From the NCBI RefSeq assembly GCF_002298975.1, contig NZ_DBMV01000030.1:20336-84335 (forward strand): a DNA stretch of 64,000 nucleotides. The letters are read 5' to 3'. This DNA comes from Ralstonia sp. UBA689. Its GTDB lineage: Bacteria; Pseudomonadota; Gammaproteobacteria; Burkholderiales; Burkholderiaceae. Shown piece by piece: positions 8,915 to 16,972 of the stretch (within the stretch, counting starts at the first letter, position 1; every line of letters begins with the position of its first letter). A program made the position numbers and the translations under genes. A model generated the notes under the pieces. It had not been told where the DNA came from, did no database searches, and worked only from the letters and a program-made list of their open reading frames with translations.

Positions 8915-9349
8915 ATGAACGCAGACACCAACGGTTTTCCGATCAAGATCCCCTTCCTGCAATGGCTGGGCATGCGCTGCCTGAAGGCGGCTGATGGCGA
9001 GGGCATCGTCGAACTGGCGCTCGAAGATCGCCACATGAACAGTTGGGAAATGGCGCACGGCGGCGTGACCATGACGATGCTGGACGTGGCCATGGCAATG
9101 GCCGGACGTTCTGCGGACGTGCACGGCCGCGGCGTGGTGACGATCGAGATGAAAACGGCGTTCATGCAGCCCGGGCGCGGCACGCTGCGTGCCAGCGCGC
9201 GCTGCGTGCACCAGTCCACCACCATGGCCTTCTGCGAAGGCGAGGTGCGCGATGCAGACGACAAGCTGGTCGCACGTGGCTCGGGCACCTTCAAGTTCGT
9301 CAAGCGCATGCCGCCGCCGCGCACGCCCGAACCAGGCGCGGACGGTTGA
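8915..9349 (+). CDS. PaaI-family hotdog thioesterase
   Basis: Acyl-CoA thioesterase of 144 residues with a single hotdog fold. The motif H48-G-G50 followed by the acidic D57 (MAHGGVTMTMLDVAMA) is the PaaI/HotDog signature. A GTVTI-like beta strand (GRGVVTIEMKTAFM) and a C-terminal GSGTFKFVKR strand agree with the family. It starts 34 bases after the SDR and shares its strand with the fatty acid genes, suggesting release of free acids from stalled CoA intermediates. The final 15 residues are proline-rich and probably disordered. Confidence 0.85.
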   Translation: MNADTNGFPIKIPFLQWLGMRCLKAADGEGIVELALEDRHMNSWEMAHGGVTMTMLDVAMAMAGRSADVHGRGVVTIEMKTAFMQPGRGTLRASARCVHQSTTMAFCEGEVRDADDKLVARGSGTFKFVKRMPPPRTPEPGADG

Positions 9350-9430
9350 CCAGACAACACCGCAGTTGCAGTACCTAGTTGCACACCGGACAGCGTCCGG
9401 CACACAAGAAGAGCAACCACGGAGACAACC

Positions 9431-10804
9431 ATGCAACAACCTGCGCGGCGGACGGCATCTGCCCTTGCCATCACTCTGCTTTGCTGCACCGGACTGACCA
9501 TGACCCTGGAAGGATGCGCCTCGAACGCGACGCAGGCGGCGGCTGCCCCAGCCAATACACCTGTCGCGGTGCAGAAGCCGCTCACGGCGGAACAGTCCGA
9601 CCCGAACAAGATGGGCTGGATGCAGGGCTTCCCGCCGCCGCCGGATCGCACCATCCGCTTTGACCTGGCGGGCAACATGTTCCCGCGCACGCGCTACGGC
9701 TACAGCCGGGTGCGTGAATTCGTGCCCACGCGTGCCGTCTGGCGCGGCGAGGGTTCGGTCAGCAAGCTGCCCCGCGCCGAGCGCGACATCGGCAACGTGC
9801 TTTTCACCGATGTCGATGGCACGCGCCGTACGTTTACCGACATGCTGAACCTGACGTATACCGACGGCATCCTTGTCATGCACAAGGGCAAGGTGGTGTA
9901 CGAGCGTTACTTCGGCGTGCTCGATGCGCACACACAGCACATCGCCATGTCGGTCACGAAATCGTTTGTCGGCACGTTGGCCGCCACGCTGGCGGCCGAT
10001 GGCAAGCTCGATCCGGCCGCGCCTGTGACGCAATACGTGCCGGAGTTGAAGGACAGCGCCTACGGCGACGCCACTGTGCGTCAGGTGATGGATATGACCG
10101 TCGGCGTGCGGTACTCCGAGAACTACGCAGACCCGAACGCCGACGTCTGGGTCTACGCCCGTGCCGGCGGCATGCTGCCGCGCCCGGCTGACTACAAGGG
10201 ACCGACCAGCTTCTACGATTACCTCGTCACGTTGCGCAAGGAAGGTGCACACGACGAGGCATTCGCTTACAAGACCGTCAACGCAGAGGTGCTGGCGTGG
10301 ATCGTCCGCCGAGCATCGGGCAAGTCGCTCGCGGCGCTGCTGTCAGAGCGCATCTGGCAGCCGATGGGCGCACAGACCGACGCGTACTTCTCGGTGGACG
10401 GTATTGGCACTGAATCGGGGGGCGGTGGCCTGAACACCACGTTGCCGGACCTGGCCCGCTTTGGCGAGATGATCCGCAACGAAGGGCGTTTCAACGGCAA
10501 GCAAATTCTGCCCAAGAGCGTGATCGACGATATCCGCCGCGGCGGCGATCCAGACAAGTTTGCCAAGGCCGGCTACACCACGCTGCCGGGCTATTCGTAC
10601 CGCGACATGTGGTGGGTTTCCAGCAACGATCACCACACGTTCGAGGCACGCGGTATTCACGGCCAGCGCATCTATATTGATCCGGTGGCCCAGATGACCA
10701 TCGTGCGCTACGCCTCGCATCCGATCGCCGCCAACGCTGCCAACGATCCGGTCACGCACCAGGCGTATGCGGCGCTGGCCGAGTATTTCATGCAACACAA
10801 ATAA
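9431..10804 (+). CDS. Lipoprotein serine hydrolase of the NylB / class C beta-lactamase fold
   Basis: 457 residues. A signal sequence ends in lipobox LEGC with C29, so it should be a lipid-anchored envelope protein. The serine-lysine pair of the beta-lactamase/DD-peptidase superfamily is S174-V-T-K177, and Y280 in FAYKTVNAEVLAW corresponds to the catalytic tyrosine of 6-aminohexanoate-dimer hydrolase (NylB). The segment MDMTVGVRYSENYADP also parallels NylB, and a GIHGQRIYID strand replaces the KTG box. Likely reactions are amide or ester hydrolysis; the natural substrate is unknown. A GGAGA ribosome site precedes the ATG. Context (fatty acid genes) suggests an esterase, but a linear-oligoamide hydrolase or beta-lactamase-like role remains possible. 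Confidence 0.8.
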   Translation: MQQPARRTASALAITLLCCTGLTMTLEGCASNATQAAAAPANTPVAVQKPLTAEQSDPNKMGWMQGFPPPPDRTIRFDLAGNMFPRTRYGYSRVREFVPTRAVWRGEGSVSKLPRAERDIGNVLFTDVDGTRRTFTDMLNLTYTDGILVMHKGKVVYERYFGVLDAHTQHIAMSVTKSFVGTLAATLAADGKLDPAAPVTQYVPELKDSAYGDATVRQVMDMTVGVRYSENYADPNADVWVYARAGGMLPRPADYKGPTSFYDYLVTLRKEGAHDEAFAYKTVNAEVLAWIVRRASGKSLAALLSERIWQPMGAQTDAYFSVDGIGTESGGGGLNTTLPDLARFGEMIRNEGRFNGKQILPKSVIDDIRRGGDPDKFAKAGYTTLPGYSYRDMWWVSSNDHHTFEARGIHGQRIYIDPVAQMTIVRYASHPIAANAANDPVTHQAYAALAEYFMQHK

Positions 10805-10847
10805 CGTCGGCTCCTTACCCCGATACCGACATTCAGGAGCGTTTTTC

Positions 10848-11858
10848 ATGTCGAAGACCTATCAGCGCATCGTTCTGGCTTCCCGCCCGCAGGGGGCTGT
10901 CACGCCGGACAACTTCCGCCTGGAGACGGCGGAGATCCCCGAGCTGCAGGATGGCCAGGTGCTGGTGCGCAACCATTTCCTGTCGCTCGATCCGTACATG
11001 CGCGGGCGCATGAACGAGAGCAAGTCGTATGCACAACCGCAGCCGCTGGACGAAGTGATGATCGGCGGCACGGTGGGTGTGGTGGAAGCCTCGAAGAACC
11101 CGTCGTTTGCCGTAGGCGACAACGTAGTTGGCATGTTCGGGTGGCAGGAGGTGGGTATTTCCGACGGCCGTGGCATCCAGAAGGTGGATACGCGCCACAT
11201 TCCGCTGTCGGCCTACCTGGGCTCGGTTGGCATGCCGGGCGTGACTGCCTGGTATGGCCTGAACAAGATCATGCTCCCCAAGCCCGGTCAGACCGTGGCG
11301 GTGAGCGCCGCTTCGGGCGCCGTGGGCAGCGTGGTCGGCCAGCTCGCCAAGCTCAAGGGCTGCCGCGCCGTCGGCTTTGCCGGCGGCAAGGACAAGTGCG
11401 ACTACGTGGTCAATGAACTCGGCTTTGACGCCTGCATTGACTACAAGGCCGCCAAGGATCCGAAGGAGCTGTATCAGATGCTCAAGGCCGCGACGCCCGA
11501 CGGCATCGACTCTTACTTTGAAAACGTCGGTGGTGCCATCCTGGATGCCGTGCTGCTGCGCATGAACGCCTTCGGCCGCATCGCCATGTGCGGCATGATC
11601 GCCGGCTACGATGGCCAGCCGCTGCCGCTGCAGAACCCGCAACTGATCCTGGTGTCGCGCCTGACCATTGAAGGCTTCATCGTCTCTGAGCACATGGACG
11701 TGTGGCCGGAAGCACTGCGCGAGCTGGGCGGCTACGTGGCGCAGGGCAAGCTGAAGTTCCGCGAGAGCGTGTCGCAGGGTCTGGCGAGTGCGCCGGAAGC
11801 CTTCATGGGCCTGCTCAAGGGCAAGAACTTCGGCAAGCAGCTTGTGAAGCTGGTCTGA
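10848..11858 (+). CDS. NADP-dependent enone/alkenal reductase (zinc-independent MDR family)
   Basis: 336-residue medium-chain reductase without the zinc ligands of alcohol dehydrogenases. The N-terminal NHFLSLDPYMRGRM motif and the NADP segment AASGAVGSVVGQLAK (about 155-169) are those of the CurA / prostaglandin reductase / leukotriene B4 dehydrogenase group. This group reduces alpha,beta-unsaturated ketones and aldehydes, including lipid peroxidation products. The ATG at 10848 follows CAGGAG; the in-frame ATG at 10767 lies inside the previous gene and is unlikely. It sits among lipid-processing genes, which fits detoxification or catabolism of enals. Confidence 0.88.
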   Translation: MSKTYQRIVLASRPQGAVTPDNFRLETAEIPELQDGQVLVRNHFLSLDPYMRGRMNESKSYAQPQPLDEVMIGGTVGVVEASKNPSFAVGDNVVGMFGWQEVGISDGRGIQKVDTRHIPLSAYLGSVGMPGVTAWYGLNKIMLPKPGQTVAVSAASGAVGSVVGQLAKLKGCRAVGFAGGKDKCDYVVNELGFDACIDYKAAKDPKELYQMLKAATPDGIDSYFENVGGAILDAVLLRMNAFGRIAMCGMIAGYDGQPLPLQNPQLILVSRLTIEGFIVSEHMDVWPEALRELGGYVAQGKLKFRESVSQGLASAPEAFMGLLKGKNFGKQLVKLV

Positions 11859-11875
11859 CGTTTTAACGTCAATGC

Positions 11876-11903
11876 GCGGACTGTCAATCGCTTGACAGTC
11901 CGC
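11876..11903. promoter_or_regulatory. Perfect 12-bp inverted repeat containing a TTGACA box
   Basis: GCGGACTGTCAA (11876-11887) and TTGACAGTCCGC (11892-11903) are exact complements around a TCGC loop, 18 bases after the reductase gene and 57 before the aldolase ATG. The stem could act as a terminator, but no T run follows. The right arm begins with a consensus -35 hexamer TTGACA (11892-11897), so an operator over a promoter is an alternative; no good -10 lies at the standard distance. Confidence 0.5.
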
Positions 11904-11960
11904 TGGGCGAGGGCCGCAACAGAATGGCTCCACCCACAACGATCGCGTGAAGGAGACACC

Positions 11961-12809
11961 ATGAACGCACCCGATACCTCGCACGCCAAGCGCCCCGATG
12001 ACATGGCGACCAACCTCAGCCCTGAGGCGGCCGCCAGATACCGCAACCTGCCGCGTCCGCCGCAGTTCGCCACCGTTGCTGAAGAGCGTCTGCATCGCAA
12101 GCAACGTCTGGCAGCGGCGTTTCGGCTGTTCTCCAAGTTCGGCTTCGATGAAGGCGTGGCCGGGCACATCACTGCGCGTGACCCCGAGCACCAGGACAGC
12201 TTCTGGGTCAACCCGTTCGGTGTGCATTTCAGCCAGGTGACGGTGTCGAACCTGATCCGCTGCGATCACCACGGCAACGTGGTCGAAGGCGATTACCCGG
12301 TCAACGCGGCGGCCTTTGCCATCCACTCGCGCGTGCACCAGGCGCGGCCCGACGCGGTGGCAGCGGCGCATTCGCACAGCACCTATGGCCGAGCATGGTC
12401 GACGCTGGGCCGTAAGCTCGATCCGCTCACGCAGGATGTCTGCGCGTTCTACGAAGACCACGCGCTGTACGACGATTTCGGCGGCGTGGTGGTCGAACTG
12501 GACGAAGGCCAGCGCATTGCGGAAGCACTTGGCGACAACAAGGCGGCCATCCTGCAGAACCACGGTCTGCTGACGGTCGGCAAGACGGTCGACGAGGCCG
12601 CGTGGTGGTTTATCACGATGGAGCGTTCCTGCCAGGTGCAGTTGCTGGCAGAGGCGGCGGCTGCGCGCACCGGCCAGGCGCCGCGCACCATTTCCGATGC
12701 GGCTGCGCGGCAGGCGTATTCCATCGTCGGCTCAGCGCAGGCGGGGTGGTTCCAGTTCCAGCCGCTGTATGCGCGCATCGTCAAGGAGCAGCCCGATCTG
12801 CTCGACTGA
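11961..12809 (+). CDS. Class II aldolase/adducin family protein
   Basis: 282-residue zinc-dependent aldolase-fold protein. The metal-binding pair HSHSTYG lies near residue 137 and the third histidine in LQNHGLLTVG, as in fuculose-phosphate aldolases and their relatives. The ATG at 11961 follows AAGGAGA; the upstream ATG at 11892 would start inside the inverted repeat. Many family members of this length in proteobacteria have no assigned substrate. Neighbours handle lipids and reactive carbonyls, so aldol cleavage of an oxidised lipid fragment is a guess only. Confidence 0.85.
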   Translation: MNAPDTSHAKRPDDMATNLSPEAAARYRNLPRPPQFATVAEERLHRKQRLAAAFRLFSKFGFDEGVAGHITARDPEHQDSFWVNPFGVHFSQVTVSNLIRCDHHGNVVEGDYPVNAAAFAIHSRVHQARPDAVAAAHSHSTYGRAWSTLGRKLDPLTQDVCAFYEDHALYDDFGGVVVELDEGQRIAEALGDNKAAILQNHGLLTVGKTVDEAAWWFITMERSCQVQLLAEAAAARTGQAPRTISDAAARQAYSIVGSAQAGWFQFQPLYARIVKEQPDLLD

Positions 12810-12836
12810 TCGACCGCTCAACCTGCTGGAGCACCC

Positions 12837-13793
12837 ATGACGGATTTGATTCTGCATCACTACGCCACCTCGCCGTTCTCGGAAAAAGTGCGCCTGATTC
12901 TCGGCTACAAGGACCAGCCGTGGAAGTCCGTCACGGTGCCCGTGATCCTGCCCAAGCCGGACGTGATACCGCTCACCGGCGGCTACCGGCGCACACCGTT
13001 CCTGCAGATCGGTGCGGACATCTATTGCGATACCGCGCTGATCGCGCAGGTGCTGGAGTCGATCCATCCAGCACCGACGCTGTATCCGGCAGACCATGCC
13101 GCTGCGGTGTTCGCGATGGCCCAATGGGCCGATACGACGCTGTTCTGGGCGGCAGCTTCGTTCATCGGCCAGCCTGAAGGCTTCAAGAGCCTGATGGCGG
13201 GACTGCCGGAAGAATTCGTCAAGGCCTTCTTTGAAGACCGCAAAGCGATGCGTGTGGGCGGTACCGGGCTGCGTACGCCGCTGCCGGAAGCGATCTCGAC
13301 GCTGCACGTGTTTCTCGCGCAACTGGAGCGTCAACTCGCCACGGGCGAACGTATCTTCCTGTTTGGCGAGCAGCCGACCGTGGCCGATTTTTCCGTCTAT
13401 CACTGCCTGTGGTTCATCCGCCGCGCGACGGCGGTAGCGGGCGTTCTCGATGCACACCCGGAAGTGGTGGCGTGGATGCACCGCGTGGCTGGCCTCGGGC
13501 ATTCGCAAGCGCAGCCGATGACATCTGCCGAAGCACTGGACGTGGCGAAGGCCGCCACACCGCGCGCGCTGACCGAATTCAATGCCCCATTTGACGAACG
13601 CTACGGCTTGCCCAAGGGCACGCGCGTGACCGTGGCAGCGGTCGACTACGGTGTCGATCCGGTCGAAGGCGAACTGGTCGCCTCCACGCGCGACGCAGTG
13701 GGCGTGCTGCGGGAAGACCCACGCGTTGGCCAGGTGGTGGTGCATTTTCCGCGCGTGGGTTACGCCGTGCGCAAGGTCGAGGCGGCCGGCTGA
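12837..13793 (+). CDS. Glutathione S-transferase family protein
   Basis: 318 residues. The N-terminal thioredoxin-like domain begins HHYATSPFSEKVRLILGYKD, with the SPFSEKVR segment in the usual glutathione-binding position and the cis-proline region GGYRRTPFLQ near residue 47, followed by an all-alpha C-terminal domain to about residue 215. A C-terminal extension of about 100 residues (after GLPKGTRVTVAAVDYG) is longer than typical GSTs and may be an added small domain. It conjugates glutathione to electrophiles; next to an enone reductase and an epoxide hydrolase this suggests handling of reactive lipid aldehydes or epoxides. Confidence 0.85.
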   Translation: MTDLILHHYATSPFSEKVRLILGYKDQPWKSVTVPVILPKPDVIPLTGGYRRTPFLQIGADIYCDTALIAQVLESIHPAPTLYPADHAAAVFAMAQWADTTLFWAAASFIGQPEGFKSLMAGLPEEFVKAFFEDRKAMRVGGTGLRTPLPEAISTLHVFLAQLERQLATGERIFLFGEQPTVADFSVYHCLWFIRRATAVAGVLDAHPEVVAWMHRVAGLGHSQAQPMTSAEALDVAKAATPRALTEFNAPFDERYGLPKGTRVTVAAVDYGVDPVEGELVASTRDAVGVLREDPRVGQVVVHFPRVGYAVRKVEAAG

Positions 13794-13847
13794 CACGGTT
13801 TTGCCATTTCGACCGCATTTCATGACAACAAGACGAGAGAGACACAT

Positions 13848-14750
13848 ATGAAGCAATTCGCAGGCGGCGTGGCCGTCATCACGGGCGGTGCATCGGGTTT
13901 CGGCAAGGAGTTCGCCAAGATCGGTGCCGGATTGGGCATGAAGCTGGTGCTGGCCGATATCCAGCAGGATGCGCTGGATGCCGCCGTGGCCGAGTTCAAG
14001 GCGCAGGGTGTGGAAGTGATCGGCCTGCGCGTCGATGTGTCCAAGGTGGAAGACGTGCAGGCGCTGGCCGATGCGGCCATCAAGACATTCGGCAAGGTCA
14101 ACCTGCTGTTCAACAACGCGGGCGTCGGCTCTGGCGGACTGGTCTGGGAGAACACCGAGCGCGACTGGGACTGGGTGCTGGGCGTCAACCTGCATGGCGT
14201 GATCCACGGCGTGCGCATCTTCACCCCGCTGATGCTGGCGGCCGCCAAGAAGGACCCGTCATACGAGGGCCATATCGTCAACACCGCGTCGATGGCTGGG
14301 CTGCTCAACGCGCCGGCCATGGGTATCTACAACGTGTCCAAGCATGCGGTGGTGGCGCTGACGGAGTCGCTGTACCAAGACTTGAGCCTGGTGACAGAGC
14401 AGGTCCATTGCTCGGTGCTGTGCCCGTATTTCGTGCCGACCGGCATTACGCAATCGCATCGCAATCGCCCGCAGGACTTGGCCAACACGGCGCCGCCCAC
14501 CAAGTCCCAACTGGTCGCCCAAGCCATGTCGGACAAGGCGGTCAACTCCGGCAAGGTGACGGCCGAGCAGGTCGGACAGATGACCTTCGATGCGATCCGC
14601 AATGCAGGCTTCTATATTTATTCGCATCCGCACGCGCTGGCGCCGGTGCAGCATCGGTTTGAAGACATCGTCTCGCAGCGCAATCCATCCGATCCGTTCG
14701 AAGGTAAGCCGGACGTGCGCGCGCGTTTGGTGGAAGCGCTGCGCGGATAA
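13848..14750 (+). CDS. SDR-family NAD(P)-dependent oxidoreductase
   Basis: 300-residue classical short-chain dehydrogenase with cofactor motif T12-G-G-A-S-G-F-G19, NNAG near residue 90 and active-site Y161-N-V-S-K165. The C-terminal 60 residues (from SGKVTAEQVGQM) extend past the core and include a FYIYSHPHA segment often seen in SDRs annotated beside alpha/beta hydrolases. A GAGAGA ribosome site is present. It is followed 27 bases later by the epoxide hydrolase gene and is probably co-transcribed. Substrate not determinable. Confidence 0.88.
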   Translation: MKQFAGGVAVITGGASGFGKEFAKIGAGLGMKLVLADIQQDALDAAVAEFKAQGVEVIGLRVDVSKVEDVQALADAAIKTFGKVNLLFNNAGVGSGGLVWENTERDWDWVLGVNLHGVIHGVRIFTPLMLAAAKKDPSYEGHIVNTASMAGLLNAPAMGIYNVSKHAVVALTESLYQDLSLVTEQVHCSVLCPYFVPTGITQSHRNRPQDLANTAPPTKSQLVAQAMSDKAVNSGKVTAEQVGQMTFDAIRNAGFYIYSHPHALAPVQHRFEDIVSQRNPSDPFEGKPDVRARLVEALRG

Positions 14751-14777
14751 CCCTTACCCCAAGACTCCGAAATCGCC

Positions 14778-15704
14778 ATGAACACTGCCGCAGCAGTTGC
14801 CATCACCGAATCGCAATTCGCCGATCTGCCCAACGGCACACGGTTGCATTACGCCAGCGCCGGCAAGCGCGGTGCGCCGCTGATGCTGTTTGTTCATGGC
14901 TTTCCGGAGTTCTGGTACGAGTGGGAAGCGCAGCTCGCTGCCTTTGGCGGCACGCACTTTGCCGTGGCGCCTGACATGCGCGGCTACAACCTGTCGAGCA
15001 AGCCGGCGGCGGTGGATGCCTACCGCCCCAAGCTGCTGGTGCAGGATCTGGAGCAGTTCATCACAGCGCTTGGCTATGAACGTGCCATCGTGGTCGCGCA
15101 TGACTGGGGTGGGGCGATCTGCTGGAACTTGGCGATCCAGCACCCGGAGTTGGTCGAGCGGCTGGTCATCGTCAATTCGCCGCATCCGTGGCTGTTTGCC
15201 AATGCGCTGCTGAGCGATCCGGCACAGCAGGCGTCGTCGGCGTATATGAATTGGCTGCGCCAGCCGGGTTCGGAAGCCGCGTTGGCCGCCAACGAGTTCG
15301 AGAAGCTCGAAGGCTTCTTCCACGGCATGGGCCAACCGGTGGCCGAGTGGTTCACGCCGGAGGTGCGAGCGCGCTATCACGCTGCCTGGAGCCAGGCGGG
15401 TGAGGGTGGCTCGCACGGCCTGACGGGTGGGGTGAACTACTACCGCGCATCGCCGCTGCATCCGCCCGCAGAGGGCACCACGCCGCTGCGCATCGATCAG
15501 ATGCCGCCCGAGGCGTTCGTGGTGAGGGTGCCGACGCTCGTGATCTGGGGCGAGAAAGACATGGCGCTGCCCAAGAGCCTGCTCAACGGGCTGGAGCGCT
15601 TCATTCCCGATCTGCGGATCGAGCGCATTCCAGAGGGCACACACTGGGTGGTGCATGAACAGCCGGAGCGCATCACTGCGCTGATCCGGCCATTCGTTTC
15701 GTAG
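14778..15704 (+). CDS. Alpha/beta hydrolase, epoxide hydrolase type
   Basis: 308 residues. The oxyanion motif HGFPEFWYEW (H40-G-F-P) and an aspartate nucleophile D109 in AHDWGGAICW place it in the soluble epoxide hydrolase / haloalkane dehalogenase branch rather than the serine esterases. H289 in GTHWVVHEQPE is the catalytic histidine, and cap-domain tyrosines such as VNYYR could polarise an epoxide. It likely opens epoxides to diols. The gene ends 10 bases from the convergent alcohol dehydrogenase gene. Confidence 0.88.
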   Translation: MNTAAAVAITESQFADLPNGTRLHYASAGKRGAPLMLFVHGFPEFWYEWEAQLAAFGGTHFAVAPDMRGYNLSSKPAAVDAYRPKLLVQDLEQFITALGYERAIVVAHDWGGAICWNLAIQHPELVERLVIVNSPHPWLFANALLSDPAQQASSAYMNWLRQPGSEAALAANEFEKLEGFFHGMGQPVAEWFTPEVRARYHAAWSQAGEGGSHGLTGGVNYYRASPLHPPAEGTTPLRIDQMPPEAFVVRVPTLVIWGEKDMALPKSLLNGLERFIPDLRIERIPEGTHWVVHEQPERITALIRPFVS

Positions 15705-15714
15705 CCCTGTCGCG

Positions 15715-16863
15715 TTACATCGATTCCGCCAGCATGCGCCGGTAGTCGTCCGCCGTAGCGACGCGCGGGTTGGTCTTGTGGCAGTGGTCGAGCAGGGCGC
15801 CTTCCACTACGTGCTCCAGTACGGCTTCCGGTACGCCCATCTGGCGTAGCCCCGTCGGCAGCCCCAATCGTGCCGTCAGGTCGTGCACAGCCTGGGCGAG
15901 GTCGGCATTGGCCGGCAGGTTCATCACGCGGCGCATGCGTGCGTAACGGTTGTCCCGCACCACCGATTCCGCAGTCTCGTTGAAGCGCAGCACCGCCGGC
16001 AGCACCACTGCGTTAAGCGTCCCGTGGTGCAGCCCGGTCTTGCCGTCGACCTTCACGCCGCCCAGCGGGTGCGACAGCGAATGCACGCAGCCCAGCCCCT
16101 TCTGGAACGCCATCGCACCCTGCATGGACGCGCTCATCATGTTCAGCCGAGCGTCGCGGTCTGAGCCATCGCGCGTGGCGCGCTCGATGTTGGCCCAGGC
16201 GCGCTCCAGGCCATCCAGTGCGATGCCATCGGCGGGCGGGTTGAAGGCGGGGGCGAGGAAGGTCTCGATGCAATGCGCGATGGCATCCATGCCCGTGGCG
16301 GCTGTCAGTATGGGCGGCAGGCCGAGCGTCAACTCCGCATCGCAGATGGCCGATTTGGGCAGCAGGTGCCAGGAGTGGAAGCCGAGCTTGCGGCCGTCTT
16401 CTAGGATGATGATGGCGCCGCGCGCCACTTCGCTGCCGGTGCCCGCCGTGGTGGGGATGGCGATCAAGGGCGCTGCCGCCTCGGTGATCTTGCCGCTGCC
16501 GCCCTCGATGGTCGCATAGGTGGTGAGCGGCTCCGGGTGCGTCGCCGCAATAGCAATGCCCTTGGCCAGATCGATGGATGAGCCGCCGCCGATGGCGATC
16601 AGCCCATCACAGCCAGCCGCTTTGTACTGCGCGGTGGCCTTCTTGACCATCACCTCGGTCGGGTTGGACGGCGTCTCGTCGAACACGGTGACGGGCAGGC
16701 CGCCCGTGGCGTCGATGGCCCGCTGCGCCAGCCCGGCCGCCGCCACGCCCTTGTCGGTCACCACCATCGGCCTGCGGATGCCCACGCGCGCGCATTCGCT
16801 CTTCAATTCGTTGATCGTGCCGAAGCCGAGGTGGATGTGGGTGAGGTAGTAGATGAGGGCCAT
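15715..16863 (-). CDS. Iron-containing alcohol dehydrogenase (group III)
   Basis: 382-residue NAD(P)-dependent dehydrogenase. The cofactor segment GGGSSIDLAKGIAI and the iron ligands in MDAIAHCIE, VHSLSHPLGG and GLHHGTLN match the FucO/ADH2 family. The start at 16863 is preceded by GGAG at proper spacing; an in-frame ATG at 16920 would add 19 arginine-rich residues with no family match. Divergent from the esterase at 16973, with a shared control region that includes a perfect palindrome. It probably oxidises or reduces an alcohol/aldehyde released by the neighbouring hydrolases. Confidence 0.88.
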   Translation of the reverse strand: MALIYYLTHIHLGFGTINELKSECARVGIRRPMVVTDKGVAAAGLAQRAIDATGGLPVTVFDETPSNPTEVMVKKATAQYKAAGCDGLIAIGGGSSIDLAKGIAIAATHPEPLTTYATIEGGSGKITEAAAPLIAIPTTAGTGSEVARGAIIILEDGRKLGFHSWHLLPKSAICDAELTLGLPPILTAATGMDAIAHCIETFLAPAFNPPADGIALDGLERAWANIERATRDGSDRDARLNMMSASMQGAMAFQKGLGCVHSLSHPLGGVKVDGKTGLHHGTLNAVVLPAVLRFNETAESVVRDNRYARMRRVMNLPANADLAQAVHDLTARLGLPTGLRQMGVPEAVLEHVVEGALLDHCHKTNPRVATADDYRRMLAESM

Positions 16864-16947
16864 GCGCTGTCTCCGGTGGTTTGTGCGTATCGCCCGTCTT
16901 GTGTCGCGGGCATGGTTCAATGGATACTCCCGATGATAGTCAAATTA

Positions 16948-16959
16948 GAACGATCGTTC
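16948..16959. promoter_or_regulatory. 12-bp palindrome GAACGATCGTTC, TetR-type operator candidate
   Basis: A perfect dyad lies between the divergent alcohol dehydrogenase and esterase genes, 13 bases before the esterase ATG. Size and symmetry resemble TetR-family operators. A 10-of-12 match occurs over the fadB promoter at 1706-1717. No TetR gene is in this window, so the regulator, if real, is elsewhere. Confidence 0.45.
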
Positions 16960-16972
16960 AGTTCTCGCCCTC

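Noticed and set aside
16864..16920. Upstream start for the iron alcohol dehydrogenase
   Set aside because: Adds arginine-rich residues absent from the family, and the ATG at 16863 has a good GGAG site.
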